DNA from: Paraflavitalea devenefica
GTDB taxonomy: Bacteria > Bacteroidota > Bacteroidia > Chitinophagales > Chitinophagaceae
DNA length: 64,000 nucleotides
Reading direction: 5' to 3'
Assembly (NCBI RefSeq): GCF_011759375.1
Contig: NZ_JAARML010000004.1
Coordinates: 62,001 to 126,000 of the forward strand
This document shows positions 39,728-47,759 of the stretch, in pieces (within the stretch, counting starts at the first letter, position 1; each line of letters opens with the position of its first letter). The notes under the pieces were generated by a model that was not told the origin of the DNA, did not search any database, and saw only the letters and a list, made by a program, of their open reading frames with translations. Made by a program: the position numbers and the translations under genes.

Positions 39728-39758
39728 GCCAAAACCCTTTTACAGACATTTAGTTTTA
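39694..39758 (+). promoter_or_regulatory. 65-bp dual-operator promoter module, AI-2E-family permease
   Basis: The same operator pair is read in the plus direction: TGACAGGGATCA distal and TGATCATCCTCA proximal. The -7 element TAGTTTTA (39751-39758) is one base from TAnnTTTG. Spacings are 51.5 and 29.5 bp. The chosen ATG (39765) begins 6 bp after it, implying a nearly leaderless mRNA or a later start. Confidence 0.74.
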
Positions 39759-39764
39759 CCCAAT

Positions 39765-40820
39765 ATGGATACGTATCGTTTAACAAGCCGTTCATTCGGC
39801 AAGCTGCTGCAGGTCACCGTGTTCCTGCTGGTGATCCTGTACTTTGGGAGAACGCTGTTCATACCGATGTGCTACGGCCTCCTGATCGCCATTGTCTTGT
39901 ACCCTATTTGCAGATGGCTGGAGCAAAAGGGCTGGCCGCGCAGCCTTGCCATTACGGCGGGGTTGCTGATCGTAGCAATATTGTTTGCCGCCCTGCTGAC
40001 GCTATTGGTCATCCAACTTCAGGTTTTCTGGAAAGATTTCCCGGCACTGCTGGCCAAACTGAAGCCAGCCTTGTTACAGTTGCAGGCCTGGATCACCTCT
40101 TTTGGTATTTCCACGCCTGCCCAGCACCAGTGGTGGCAGCAAACCCTTCAACAGGCAGGCAGTAATATGGGTAGTTTTATTAAAGGGGCCTTGTCGGCCG
40201 GCATGGGCGGGATCGTGATCCTGTTCCTGGTACCAGTATACACCGCTTTATTCCTTTACAACAGGCGGGTATTTGTGCAATTCCTGTCCAGGCTGGCAGG
40301 AACTGAATACCGTGAACAATTACAGCATGTATTGAAAGAAGTGATCCATACTTACTTCAATTTTATCAAGGGCATGGTGATGGTATACATCATTGTGGGC
40401 ATCCTCAATAGCATTGGTCTGTTGGCATTGGGTATTCCCCATGCCCTATTATTCGGCATGCTTACAGCGATCATGACCATTATTCCTTATGTAGGCATCT
40501 TTATCAGCGCTCTGCTGCCTATATCAGTTGCCTGGATCACCAGGGATTCTATTTGGTATCCTATGGGTGTGGTGGCCGTATTCGGCTTTGTACAATACCT
40601 CGAAGCAAATGTGATCTTCCCCCGCGTGGTGGCGGCACAGCTAAAAGTAAGCACCTGGGCCACCCTGGTGGCCATTATTGCCGGCGGCATTTTATGGGGT
40701 GTATCCGGCATGATCCTTTTCATCCCCTTTACCGGTATCCTCAAAATTATCAGCGATCATTTACCGGCTACTTTCCTGGGTCATCTGAATGTACTGCTGG
40801 ACCGGAGTCCGAAAAAATAA
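39765..40820 (+). CDS. AI-2E family transporter (PerM-like permease)
   Basis: The start is set at ATG 39765 (MDTYRLTSRSFGKLLQ), giving 351 residues; an open frame back to 39660 adds 35 residues covering the promoter module. About eight membrane helices show the family pattern: paired helices after FGKLLQ, a long amphipathic middle region, the SAGMGGIVILFLVPVYTALF block, IKGMVMVYIIVGILNSIGL, and the C-terminal PYVGIFISALLP and EANVIFPRVV. Members move small molecules or ions; the name from AI-2 export does not fix the substrate. It is divergent from the YtxH operon and shares its operators. Confidence 0.88.
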   Translation: MDTYRLTSRSFGKLLQVTVFLLVILYFGRTLFIPMCYGLLIAIVLYPICRWLEQKGWPRSLAITAGLLIVAILFAALLTLLVIQLQVFWKDFPALLAKLKPALLQLQAWITSFGISTPAQHQWWQQTLQQAGSNMGSFIKGALSAGMGGIVILFLVPVYTALFLYNRRVFVQFLSRLAGTEYREQLQHVLKEVIHTYFNFIKGMVMVYIIVGILNSIGLLALGIPHALLFGMLTAIMTIIPYVGIFISALLPISVAWITRDSIWYPMGVVAVFGFVQYLEANVIFPRVVAAQLKVSTWATLVAIIAGGILWGVSGMILFIPFTGILKIISDHLPATFLGHLNVLLDRSPKK

Positions 40821-40836
40821 ATCTTTTTCATGACTG

Positions 40837-41265
40837 TTAATTCTTCTTTTCTACTAATGCTTTACCACATTTCGGGCATACGCCTTCTTTGGTGAGGGTC
40901 ACTTCAGGGTGCATGGGGCATGTATATGCCTTTGTCACTTCGGCCTTCATCTGTTCTTTAGGCGAAAGTTGAAGCTTCCTTCCACATTGGGGGCACTTAC
41001 CCGGATCATGCTTGGATACATTTACATGAACAGGGCAAATGTAATTTTTTGTTATTGCCTTTTTTATTCGTTCCTTACCAGACAATTTGAGGGCCATGCC
41101 GCATTGAGAGCATTTTCCAGGCTTATCACTCTTCACATCAGGATGCATAGAGCAGGTATAAAAGGTTTCATGTTTTGTAGTATCCGTCTTGCCCGCTTTT
41201 GTTTGTGCGAACAGGGACAGGGAAGTAAGAAAAAGCCCAATAATTAGAATAAGAATCTTTTTCAT
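40837..41265 (-). CDS. Exported protein with three heavy-metal-binding (HMBD) repeats
   Basis: The protein has 142 residues. The signal peptide (KKILILIIGLFLTSLSLFAQ) is followed by three HMBD repeats of the form Y-x-C-x-x-H then G-x-C-x-x-C-G: YTCSMHPDV/GKCSQCGMAL, YICPVHVNV/GKCPQCGRKL and YTCPMHPEV/GVCPKCGKAL. The domain is usually found singly at the N-terminus of copper ATPases and CusB-like proteins, where it binds copper or other soft metals. A free triple-repeat periplasmic protein could buffer copper for NosZ and cbb3; this is inferred. No dual operator is seen upstream. Confidence 0.88.
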   Translation of the reverse strand: MKKILILIIGLFLTSLSLFAQTKAGKTDTTKHETFYTCSMHPDVKSDKPGKCSQCGMALKLSGKERIKKAITKNYICPVHVNVSKHDPGKCPQCGRKLQLSPKEQMKAEVTKAYTCPMHPEVTLTKEGVCPKCGKALVEKKN

Positions 41266-41368
41266 ATTTTTTTATTTAAGGTTTTTAAGACAGGTTGTAA
41301 GAAGCACAGATTATTGCAAGAACTGGTAAATATCTGGCTCTGACGCTGATCGTATTGTCCATTACAGG

Positions 41369-42208
41369 TTATTTGTTGTGGGCAATGAAAAGGGGCATTT
41401 TCACTTCGGTCATCAACAGATCGGCCATGCTGGGCCGGAACCACCGGGATACCATGCCACGCCGGTAAGCGCCTAACACCAACAAGGCATTACCGCCATA
41501 AGTGCGCAGGTGACGCAGTATCTCTGTTTCGGGATCACCCTTTAACACAGTATACCTGGCAGCCGGCAAATGACGTTTCATGAATTCTTTCATGAGCCTG
41601 TTATCGGGCACATGGGAAGAATGCCCCGGTTTGTTGACAGTTAACACCTCTATTTCATCTATATTGAGGTCGGCCAATACATAACAGAACATCCGGGTGG
41701 CAAACACCGAAGAAGGCTCGCCATCGTACAGGATGCTTACTTTTTCGATGGGCTTATATTGGCCAGGCACAACCAGGACCGGGCACTGTACGCCTTCCAG
41801 CAATTCCCGTACAAACCGGGTGGGCAGGTCCTCCGCATAATGCGTTAAGGTTTCATGGCCCTCAATGATCAGCAGGTCGGCATAAATACTTTCATGCAGC
41901 AATTCCTGCAAAGCAATATTACGATCATGGTGAATGGAATAATTGATCGAAGCGTTATCACAAGCAACTTTGAAGTATGCTACCGCCTCTTCTCTTTTAT
42001 TTACATCTCCCTCTTCCAGTATAGCTCTTTTATGCTCAGATACTCCTTCAGCCCCTGCCAATTCGTAAATTTTATAACTATGGTAAGTTACATCATCGAG
42101 GAAAACACCTACGAGGTGTGCCTGTTGCCGGGCTGCAATAGCAACTGCGTACTGTACAGCCGATTTCGCCAGTTTTAAGCCATCGAGGGCTACAATTATC
42201 TTTTTCAT
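41369..42208 (-). CDS. Universal stress protein, two-domain
   Basis: The start is set at ATG 42208 (MKKIIVALDGLKLAKSAVQYA); an upstream in-frame Met at 42235 adds 9 unlikely residues. The protein has 279 residues. Two UspA-like halves are seen: the first ends CPVLVVPGQY, the second begins KVSILYDGEPSSVFA and ends VLGAYRRGMVSRWF and MPLFIAHNK. The second half lacks a clear G-2x-G-9x-G(S/T) ATP motif. It is 43 bp after the other usp gene, forming a pair. Confidence 0.92.
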   Translation of the reverse strand: MKKIIVALDGLKLAKSAVQYAVAIAARQQAHLVGVFLDDVTYHSYKIYELAGAEGVSEHKRAILEEGDVNKREEAVAYFKVACDNASINYSIHHDRNIALQELLHESIYADLLIIEGHETLTHYAEDLPTRFVRELLEGVQCPVLVVPGQYKPIEKVSILYDGEPSSVFATRMFCYVLADLNIDEIEVLTVNKPGHSSHVPDNRLMKEFMKRHLPAARYTVLKGDPETEILRHLRTYGGNALLVLGAYRRGMVSRWFRPSMADLLMTEVKMPLFIAHNK

Positions 42209-42251
42209 ACCCTTTGGTTTATTGTAATAAAACATATAGGATAAAGACCAA

Positions 42252-43097
42252 TTACACCTTGCTGCTGGTATTCACGGGCTGTTCATGATCATGCAGGGCC
42301 ATCAAAGGAATATGGCTGTGCAATACGAACTGTTTGGTATGGCTTCTGTGGATGAGCGCATCCCATATGTTGTGCCGGTGTGGCAATACCACCAGTAAGT
42401 CCACCTCATTCCTTTCAGCGAAACTGAGGATCGCATCGTCTGTATTTCCTTCAATAAAATGAAAACTGGGCCTTACATTCCTTAGTTTTTTCCCCAGCCA
42501 GCCAGACATAAATACAGCCTGTGGATCATAGGTCTGTTCGCCGGTGTTAAGGATATGCAATGATGCATTAAAATCAGTAACCAACTGGTTGATCTCATCG
42601 AGCGGAACAGTTGCTTCCGGATCCTGCAGGTCGCAGGCCAGACCAATCTTCTTTACCGCTTTGAACTTCGCTTCCAAAGGGACCGTAATAACAGGCCAGG
42701 CCAGGTGTTTCATAGCGCTGATTGCATGGCTGCCAAACAGGAAACGCTCTGCAGCAGTAGTTCCTTTACAACCCATTATTACTGCATAAGGCTGTACGCG
42801 GTCGCATACCGTGCCGAGCTCTGTCAGGAAGTTGCCCATTCTTAGTTCTGTATTCACCTTTACCTGCCCACCGGTCCTTTGTTCCAGTTGTTTTTTAAAC
42901 CCGGCCAGCCCGTCTTCTGTCCGCTTCTCCCAATCAACCAGGCCTGCAGGGACCGCTGTGTCGCCATAATTCACGGGCAATGGGTAGATATGCAACAATA
43001 GCACTTCTGCCTGCAACGCCTGGGCCATATCCATGGCATAGGAGGTGGCATTTTTTGCTGTTGACGAAAAGTCTGTAGCTATGATCAGGATTTTCAT
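42252..43097 (-). CDS. Universal stress protein, two-domain
   Basis: The start is set at ATG 43097 (MKILIIATDFSSTAKNAT), 281 residues; an in-frame Met at 43154 would add 19 residues overlapping the -7 element. The first UspA half has VIMGCKGTTAAERFLFGSHA, close to the ATP-binding motif; the second half ends LLVVLPHRHNIWDALIHRSH and IPLMALHD. It is first gene of the usp pair behind a variant dual operator. Universal stress proteins of this type are induced under low oxygen in several phyla. Confidence 0.93.
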   Translation of the reverse strand: MKILIIATDFSSTAKNATSYAMDMAQALQAEVLLLHIYPLPVNYGDTAVPAGLVDWEKRTEDGLAGFKKQLEQRTGGQVKVNTELRMGNFLTELGTVCDRVQPYAVIMGCKGTTAAERFLFGSHAISAMKHLAWPVITVPLEAKFKAVKKIGLACDLQDPEATVPLDEINQLVTDFNASLHILNTGEQTYDPQAVFMSGWLGKKLRNVRPSFHFIEGNTDDAILSFAERNEVDLLVVLPHRHNIWDALIHRSHTKQFVLHSHIPLMALHDHEQPVNTSSKV

Positions 43098-43136
43098 ACA
43101 CTTACTTTTTTGGTTGAGTATTTGATGATGGCTCTC

Positions 43137-43224
43137 CAAAACTACGGGAAGCAAAAGGCTGTTTACCTGACCTTGCGCTGGCTGCAGGATGATTTAATCA
43201 GTCATTGCAGGCTGATAATACTCA
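43137..43224 (-). promoter_or_regulatory. Variant dual-operator promoter of the usp pair
   Basis: The minus-strand -7 element TAGTTTTG (43144-43137) is identical to that of ccoS. TGATTTAATCA (43190-43200, one base short) is centred 51 bp upstream. At the 29.5-bp position only a half-site is seen (TGAC at 43168-43171). A third site, TGATAATACTCA (43213-43224), lies further up, centred 74.5 bp away. Confidence 0.6.
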
Positions 43225-43254
43225 TAACGGACCCTGACTACGGTCCTTGTCCGG

Positions 43255-44910
43255 TTATTGCTGTAGTATAGTATTACTTCGTACCAAAGCAGCTTCAAAT
43301 GAGGGGGTTACGTTGGCTTTGCCAATGGCAAATAATAGCCGGGCATCCTTTAATGCATCCAGCACCTGGGAACTGTGCACTTCCGACAGGATGAGCTTTG
43401 TATGGCGCTGTTTCGAGGCTGTGTACACTTCCCGGATCGCCTTAACACCGGTTGCATCAATGATAGGAACTTTTCCCATGCGGATGATAAGCACTTTAGG
43501 CGGCTTTTCAATAACCCGCATAGCATCCTTGAATTTATAGGCCGCGCCGAAGAACAGTGGACCGGTGATCTCAAAAACTTCCACGCCTTTCGGAATATCG
43601 TATCCGCTAAAAACTCCGTTGCCTGTTTCCTGTTCATCCTGCCGGCCGGTGAGTATATTAACTCCAGAGGTTTGTATCATCTTTCGCATGAACAGGAAAG
43701 CGGCCAGCACGATACCGATCTCTATAGCTACAGTAAGGTCAATCAGTACCGTTAATAAAAAGGTAGTAAGCAGCACGGCAATATCACTGCGTGACCCTTT
43801 CAATACTGCCCGGAAACTATGCCATTCACTCATATTATACGCCACTACCACCAGGATGCCGGCCAGCGTAGGCATAGGGATCAGCGCCGCCCATTTACCG
43901 GCAAACAACATGATCAACAACAGGGTGATGGCATGTACAATGCCCGCCACCGGTGTACGCCCGCCATTTTTAATATTGGTGGCAGTACGCGCAATGGCGC
44001 CCGTGGCAGGAATGCCGCCAAATATGGATGAGCCTATATTGGCTGCACCTTGAGCCACCAGTTCCATATTGGACCGGTGCCGGCCGCCCATCATGCCATC
44101 GGCTACTACGGCCGACAGCAACGATTCAATACCTCCCAGCAGGGCAATAGTAAAAGCAGGTTGTACCATGTTTTTAATGGTAGTAAAATCAAGCGCTGGT
44201 ATGGCGGGAGCCGGTAAGGAAGAAGGAATGTCGCCAAACCGGGCGCCAATCGTCTCTACCGGTAACCTCAACAGTGATACAGCCGCAGTAGTAGCTAATA
44301 TAGCGATCAGTGAACCCGGTATCTTATGCGTGATCCGTGGCCATAACACCACAATCAAAACGGTAATACCCGCCACCAGGAAGGCATACCAGTTTACGGA
44401 CGACAGGTGGAGCGCATAACCTTTCCACTTGTCTATAAAATCTGCCGGTACGGCACCCATCTGCAATCCGAAAAAATCCTTCATCTGTGAGGAAAAAATA
44501 AGCAGGGCAATACCACTGGTAAACCCAACGATCAGAGGATAAGGAATGTATTGAATTACCGTTCCCAGCCGGGCTATGCCCATTAGCACCAGTATAATAC
44601 CGGCCATGAACGTTGCAATGATCAGCCCGTTGATTCCATACTGCTGTACAATACCATAAACGATTACAATAAAAGCGCCGGTAGGACCACCGATCTGTAC
44701 GCGACTGCCGCCAAGGGCGGAAATGATAAAGCCGGCAATCACGGCGGTATACAACCCTTTTTCCGGCGAAACCCCGGAAGCAATGGCAAAGGCAATGGCC
44801 AATGGCAGGGCCACTATGCCTACAATTATGCCAGCCATCAGGTCCTTACCGAACTGTGCAGTACTGTAATGCTGGAGCGTATCAATCAGTTTGGGCCTGA
44901 ACATGATCAT
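43255..44910 (-). CDS. SulP family anion transporter with STAS domain
   Basis: The protein has 551 residues. The membrane part (residues 15-420) carries the SulP signature blocks LPLAIAFAIASGVSPEKGLY, GGSRVQIGGPTGAFIV and GGIPATGAIARTATNI. The C-terminal STAS domain (about 440-545) contains VLIIRMGKVPIIDATGVKAI. SulP proteins carry sulfate, bicarbonate or other anions; the ion cannot be told. It overlaps the preceding 97-residue gene by one base and is probably the last gene of the gcvH-like operon. Confidence 0.94.
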   Translation of the reverse strand: MIMFRPKLIDTLQHYSTAQFGKDLMAGIIVGIVALPLAIAFAIASGVSPEKGLYTAVIAGFIISALGGSRVQIGGPTGAFIVIVYGIVQQYGINGLIIATFMAGIILVLMGIARLGTVIQYIPYPLIVGFTSGIALLIFSSQMKDFFGLQMGAVPADFIDKWKGYALHLSSVNWYAFLVAGITVLIVVLWPRITHKIPGSLIAILATTAAVSLLRLPVETIGARFGDIPSSLPAPAIPALDFTTIKNMVQPAFTIALLGGIESLLSAVVADGMMGGRHRSNMELVAQGAANIGSSIFGGIPATGAIARTATNIKNGGRTPVAGIVHAITLLLIMLFAGKWAALIPMPTLAGILVVVAYNMSEWHSFRAVLKGSRSDIAVLLTTFLLTVLIDLTVAIEIGIVLAAFLFMRKMIQTSGVNILTGRQDEQETGNGVFSGYDIPKGVEVFEITGPLFFGAAYKFKDAMRVIEKPPKVLIIRMGKVPIIDATGVKAIREVYTASKQRHTKLILSEVHSSQVLDALKDARLLFAIGKANVTPSFEAALVRSNTILQQ

Positions 44911-45200
44911 TAATTTACAGGCTGGGTACCACTGTTAAAAGCACGTTTTAGTTGGTTAAACTGCAGGATGGCCATTTTAATATTGGTCCATTGCTGCGCA
45001 TTAAAATCCATGGGGCTAAATTCCTTTAAATGCAGAAGTCCCTTGTCTACAAACCTCGCAATAATATGACCATTAACTTTATGCGTTTGCATGCTTTTGA
45101 TAGCTGTATCTATATATCTTTTTACATCTTCCTGGGAATCTGCAAATAAGATCTTGTTAACAAGCTTGTAACAATAATCCTCCATAGTAGTGTTCATGAC
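44910..45200 (-). CDS. Small hypothetical protein
   Basis: The start is set at ATG 45200 (MNTTMEDYCYKLVNKILFAD), 96 residues; an in-frame Met at 45245 lies inside the previous gene. It is soluble and helical, with blocks DVKRYIDTAIKSM, FVDKGLLHLKEF and NIKMAILQFNQLKRAF. Size and helical pattern resemble the 99-residue protein at 46333, but I cannot show homology. It overlaps the SulP start by one base, suggesting translational coupling. Function unknown. Confidence 0.72.
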   Translation of the reverse strand, partial: VMNTTMEDYCYKLVNKILFADSQEDVKRYIDTAIKSMQTHKVNGHIIARFVDKGLLHLKEFSPMDFNAQQWTNIKMAILQFNQLKRAFNSGTQPVN

Positions 45201-45226
45201 GTTCGTTTTTTTAGGTTCGTAACCGG

Positions 45227-45832
45227 CTATCTTTTTACCCAGCACTTTAATAAAGTGTCAAAATGTGCTTCCGCCAATGTATATCCCTTGGGTATTTCAT
45301 CGCCCCAGCTACAGTAGGTTACGATGCGGGTGCCTGCCGGCATTTCTTCCAGTTGTTTATAGAGGTAATTACTATAGTAGGTGTAGAGCTCTCTTGAATA
45401 AGCAATGCTGTCATCTATCCTGTCGGTTGCGGAAAGGTTCTCAAAAAAGGAATTATAGAAATAAAAATGATCATATTGCTTCAGGTCCAGTTGGGTAAAA
45501 TTGCTATGGATGAAATGCACATTGTTCAATCCAAGCCTGTCTCTTACAATGGCCGCCTGCATGACCAGGTCTTCACGCTGTTCTACGCCATAATAATGAG
45601 CGGCAGGCCGATAACAAGCGCCGGCCAGGCAAAACTTGCCAATACCACTTCCAATGTCCAACACATTGACCACCTCATCCTGTACCAGGAACTGAACAGC
45701 TTTGCTGATCACCGGTAAAGGCGACCAATGCAAAGCGTCCAGTTTTTGTATAGGGAGGGGAAAAAGGTGGCGGAAGCTTGATTCTTCCACAAAGTATTTG
45801 CTTAAAGCGTTTATATCAGGTATGGAAAGCAT
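45227..45832 (-). CDS. Class I SAM-dependent methyltransferase (paralogue A)
   Basis: The protein has 201 residues. SAM motif I is VLDIGSGIGKFCLAG (near residue 58), motif II area YYGVEQREDLV, then NVHFIHSNFTQLDLKQYDHF and YFYNSFFENL. It is a clear paralogue of the protein at 46676-47287, sharing about half its residues including VLDIGSG-x-GKFCL, EQREDLV and YDHFYFYNSF. Substrate unknown; the N-S-F motif after strand four is unusual. It is in one operon with DUF983 and SulP genes. Confidence 0.88.
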   Translation of the reverse strand: MLSIPDINALSKYFVEESSFRHLFPLPIQKLDALHWSPLPVISKAVQFLVQDEVVNVLDIGSGIGKFCLAGACYRPAAHYYGVEQREDLVMQAAIVRDRLGLNNVHFIHSNFTQLDLKQYDHFYFYNSFFENLSATDRIDDSIAYSRELYTYYSNYLYKQLEEMPAGTRIVTYCSWGDEIPKGYTLAEAHFDTLLKCWVKR

Positions 45833-45863
45833 ACAATACTATTTTGACACATTATTATACTAT

Positions 45864-46319
45864 TTAACCCCGTTCCTGGTTGTCCGGCTTTTCCGTATCC
45901 CAGTTGGCATTATACCGGACAAAAAACGACAGCCAAATCGCTCTCGACAGCCGCTGCAAATAGGGCTGCAGCAGAACGAGCATCCCTATATTAATGCCCA
46001 GCCACCAGAAAAAACGGTTGTCATGTACCGAAAACCCTATCAATACCCACCAGGCTACAAAGGTGGTCACTGATAGTGCTACCGTGAGCGCATAACTCAC
46101 GTAGCTGGTCCCGTAATAAAATCCAACTTCTATTTCCATCCGTTGGTTACAGACGGGGCAGTGGGTATGCATTTTCATAAACTGCTTCAGGTTGTAGGCA
46201 TTCCTGGATTGAAACATATCGCCTTGCCTGCAACGGGCGCATTTATGATGTAGCAGGCTCCATAGGTAGCCTGGCTTCTTCCTTAGCAATACCGGAGCGC
46301 TATTTTCTTTTGTTGCCAT
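45864..46319 (-). CDS. DUF983 membrane protein with zinc-ribbon-like cysteines
   Basis: The protein has 151 residues. Two cysteine pairs precede the membrane part: HHKCARCRQGDMFQSR and HCPVCNQRMEIEVGFYYG. Two membrane helices follow (SYALTVALSVTTFVAWWVLI and RFFWWLGINIGMLVLL). This matches DUF983, whose role is unknown; in some phyla it lies near cytochrome oxidase or copper genes. It sits between the 99-residue gene and methyltransferase A. Confidence 0.87.
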   Translation of the reverse strand: MATKENSAPVLLRKKPGYLWSLLHHKCARCRQGDMFQSRNAYNLKQFMKMHTHCPVCNQRMEIEVGFYYGTSYVSYALTVALSVTTFVAWWVLIGFSVHDNRFFWWLGINIGMLVLLQPYLQRLSRAIWLSFFVRYNANWDTEKPDNQERG

Positions 46320-46332
46320 ATTTTAATAATAC

Positions 46333-46632
46333 CTATAAAGACAGCATCCAGGTTTTCCAGGATGGCGTTCTTAGCAGTGTATGAATAAAGCCAATGACGA
46401 ACCGGTGGTTCATCTGCACATTAGCGTTCTCCACCGATTCGATAGTATCTTCAAGATAAAAGATGACTGTTTTGAGATAATGCTCAATTCCGGTATCACT
46501 CAGGCCATTTTCTATATGCTTACGGATATGCCGGATAATTATCCTTTCACAATCGAGGTATCCGCTCACCTGCTTTAGCGCTGCTGAGATCAGACCGTTT
46601 TCATAATCAATATCTATATTGGCTGTTGTCAT
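46333..46632 (-). CDS. Small hypothetical helical protein
   Basis: The protein has 99 residues. It contains ISAALKQVSGYLDCERIIIR and a following helix pair (IEHYLKTVIFYLEDTIES), then NHRFVIGFIHTLLR. No membrane segment or known motif is seen. It lies 13 bp before DUF983 in the operon. Function unknown. Confidence 0.7.
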   Translation of the reverse strand: MTTANIDIDYENGLISAALKQVSGYLDCERIIIRHIRKHIENGLSDTGIEHYLKTVIFYLEDTIESVENANVQMNHRFVIGFIHTLLRTPSWKTWMLSL

Positions 46633-46675
46633 CTTGTTATTTTACGCAGTATATTATCCTCCCCATGGGTAAACG

Positions 46676-47287
46676 TCACGTTTTTACCCAAAATTTCAAT
46701 AAGGTGCCAACATGTGATTCGGCCAGGCAAAAGCCGGGTGGCACCCTGTCTTCCATTGTGTGAAAGGTGGCCAGCCGCGTACCGGCCGGCATGGCATCCA
46801 GTTTTTTATAGAGATAGCGGGTATAATAGTTATACAGGGCCGTAGAAAAAGTGATATTGTTGTCTATTTTATCGGTATCCGTAAGATGCTCATAAAAGGA
46901 ATTGTAAAAATAGAAGTGGTCATACTGGCTGAAATCAAGCTGTGTAAAGTTGCCGTGTATGAAATGTACGTTCTGTAATCCCAATATATCCCTGGCCGTG
47001 TTGGCATGTGCTACCAGGTCTTCCCGCTGTTCAATACCAAAAAAATGGGCCGAAGGTTGATGATAGGCACCTGTTAGACAGAACTTACCCACGCCACTGC
47101 CTATATCCAGTACCTTAACGCCCGGCGAAGGAGTAAGGAATTGCACCACTTTTTCGGCAATGGCCAGGGAAGTCCAGTGCCTGCGTGCCAGTTGTTGCAT
47201 TGCCAGTGGATACAGATGGTGAAATTGCTCATCCGAACCAAACCAGGTTGCTTTGCGCAATGGCAGGTCGGTAATTGGATTCTTCAT
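46676..47287 (-). CDS. Class I SAM-dependent methyltransferase (paralogue B)
   Basis: The protein has 203 residues. Motif I is VLDIGSGVGKFCLTG; FFGIEQREDLVAHA, NVHFIHGNFTQLDFSQYDHF and YFYNSFYEHL follow. It duplicates the gene at 45227-45832 with two genes between them. It starts one base after the GcvH-like gene ends. Target unknown. Confidence 0.88.
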   Translation of the reverse strand: MKNPITDLPLRKATWFGSDEQFHHLYPLAMQQLARRHWTSLAIAEKVVQFLTPSPGVKVLDIGSGVGKFCLTGAYHQPSAHFFGIEQREDLVAHANTARDILGLQNVHFIHGNFTQLDFSQYDHFYFYNSFYEHLTDTDKIDNNITFSTALYNYYTRYLYKKLDAMPAGTRLATFHTMEDRVPPGFCLAESHVGTLLKFWVKT

Positions 47288-47689
47288 TCAGTATTTTCTT
47301 TTGATGTATTGCCTGTATTGATCCTGGAGCATCAATCCCTGCCGCTCATAAGGTTTATCCGGTACGATCAGTGCAACCCAGCCATTGTTTTCAGGCTCCT
47401 GCAATAACAGGTCCTGGCGGCCGGCCATCAGCGCATCATTAAGGCTGATCACTTTACCATCTACCGGCATCCGGATAGCAATCTGATAGTCATCATATTG
47501 AATTGTTGCAATTGTTTCCCCTTGCTTTTTCAAACCTTCGGCATCAACGAAAGAAAATTGCTCTACCTGGAGAATACCCTTTAGCTTAAACCCACATACG
47601 CCTACGTAGGCTACGGAGCCCTGGAAGTCAATCCATTCATGGTCATTCGTATAGTACAAGTCCCTTTTTTGCGCTTTTCCTATATCCAT
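47288..47689 (-). CDS. GcvH-like protein lacking the lipoyl lysine
   Basis: The protein has 133 residues. The start YYTNDHEWIDFQGSVAYVGV and the hybrid-motif region follow the glycine cleavage H-protein fold. The usual lipoylation motif E-S-V-K-A is replaced: IQYDDYQIAIRMPVDGKVI puts Asp at the position of the modified Lys. No gcvT or gcvP is nearby. It therefore cannot carry lipoate in the normal way and is probably a repurposed scaffold or regulatory domain. It is the first gene of an operon with two methyltransferases, DUF983 and SulP, divergent from a CRP/FNR regulator. Confidence 0.82.
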   Translation of the reverse strand: MDIGKAQKRDLYYTNDHEWIDFQGSVAYVGVCGFKLKGILQVEQFSFVDAEGLKKQGETIATIQYDDYQIAIRMPVDGKVISLNDALMAGRQDLLLQEPENNGWVALIVPDKPYERQGLMLQDQYRQYIKRKY

Positions 47690-47693
47690 ACAG

Positions 47694-47759
47694 CAAAGCT
47701 ATCAGCTTTATTTCCAGTATGCAGTGCATCTTTATCACTCTAAAAAGTGACATTTATCA
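47694..47759 (-). promoter_or_regulatory. Variant dual-operator promoter of the gcvH-like operon
   Basis: TGACATTTATCA (47748-47759) is centred 52.5 bp upstream of the minus-strand -7 element TAGCTTTG (47701-47694, perfect TAnnTTTG). At 30.5 bp only a right half-site ATCA is seen (47734-47737). Both spacings are one base longer than in the nine exact modules. Confidence 0.6.

Noticed and set aside
41341..41352. TGACGCTGATCG as an operator for the HMBD gene
   Set aside because: One base off, unpaired, and no -7 element at either expected distance. A single TGA-N6-TCA is expected by chance about once per 4 kb, so isolated sites were not counted.
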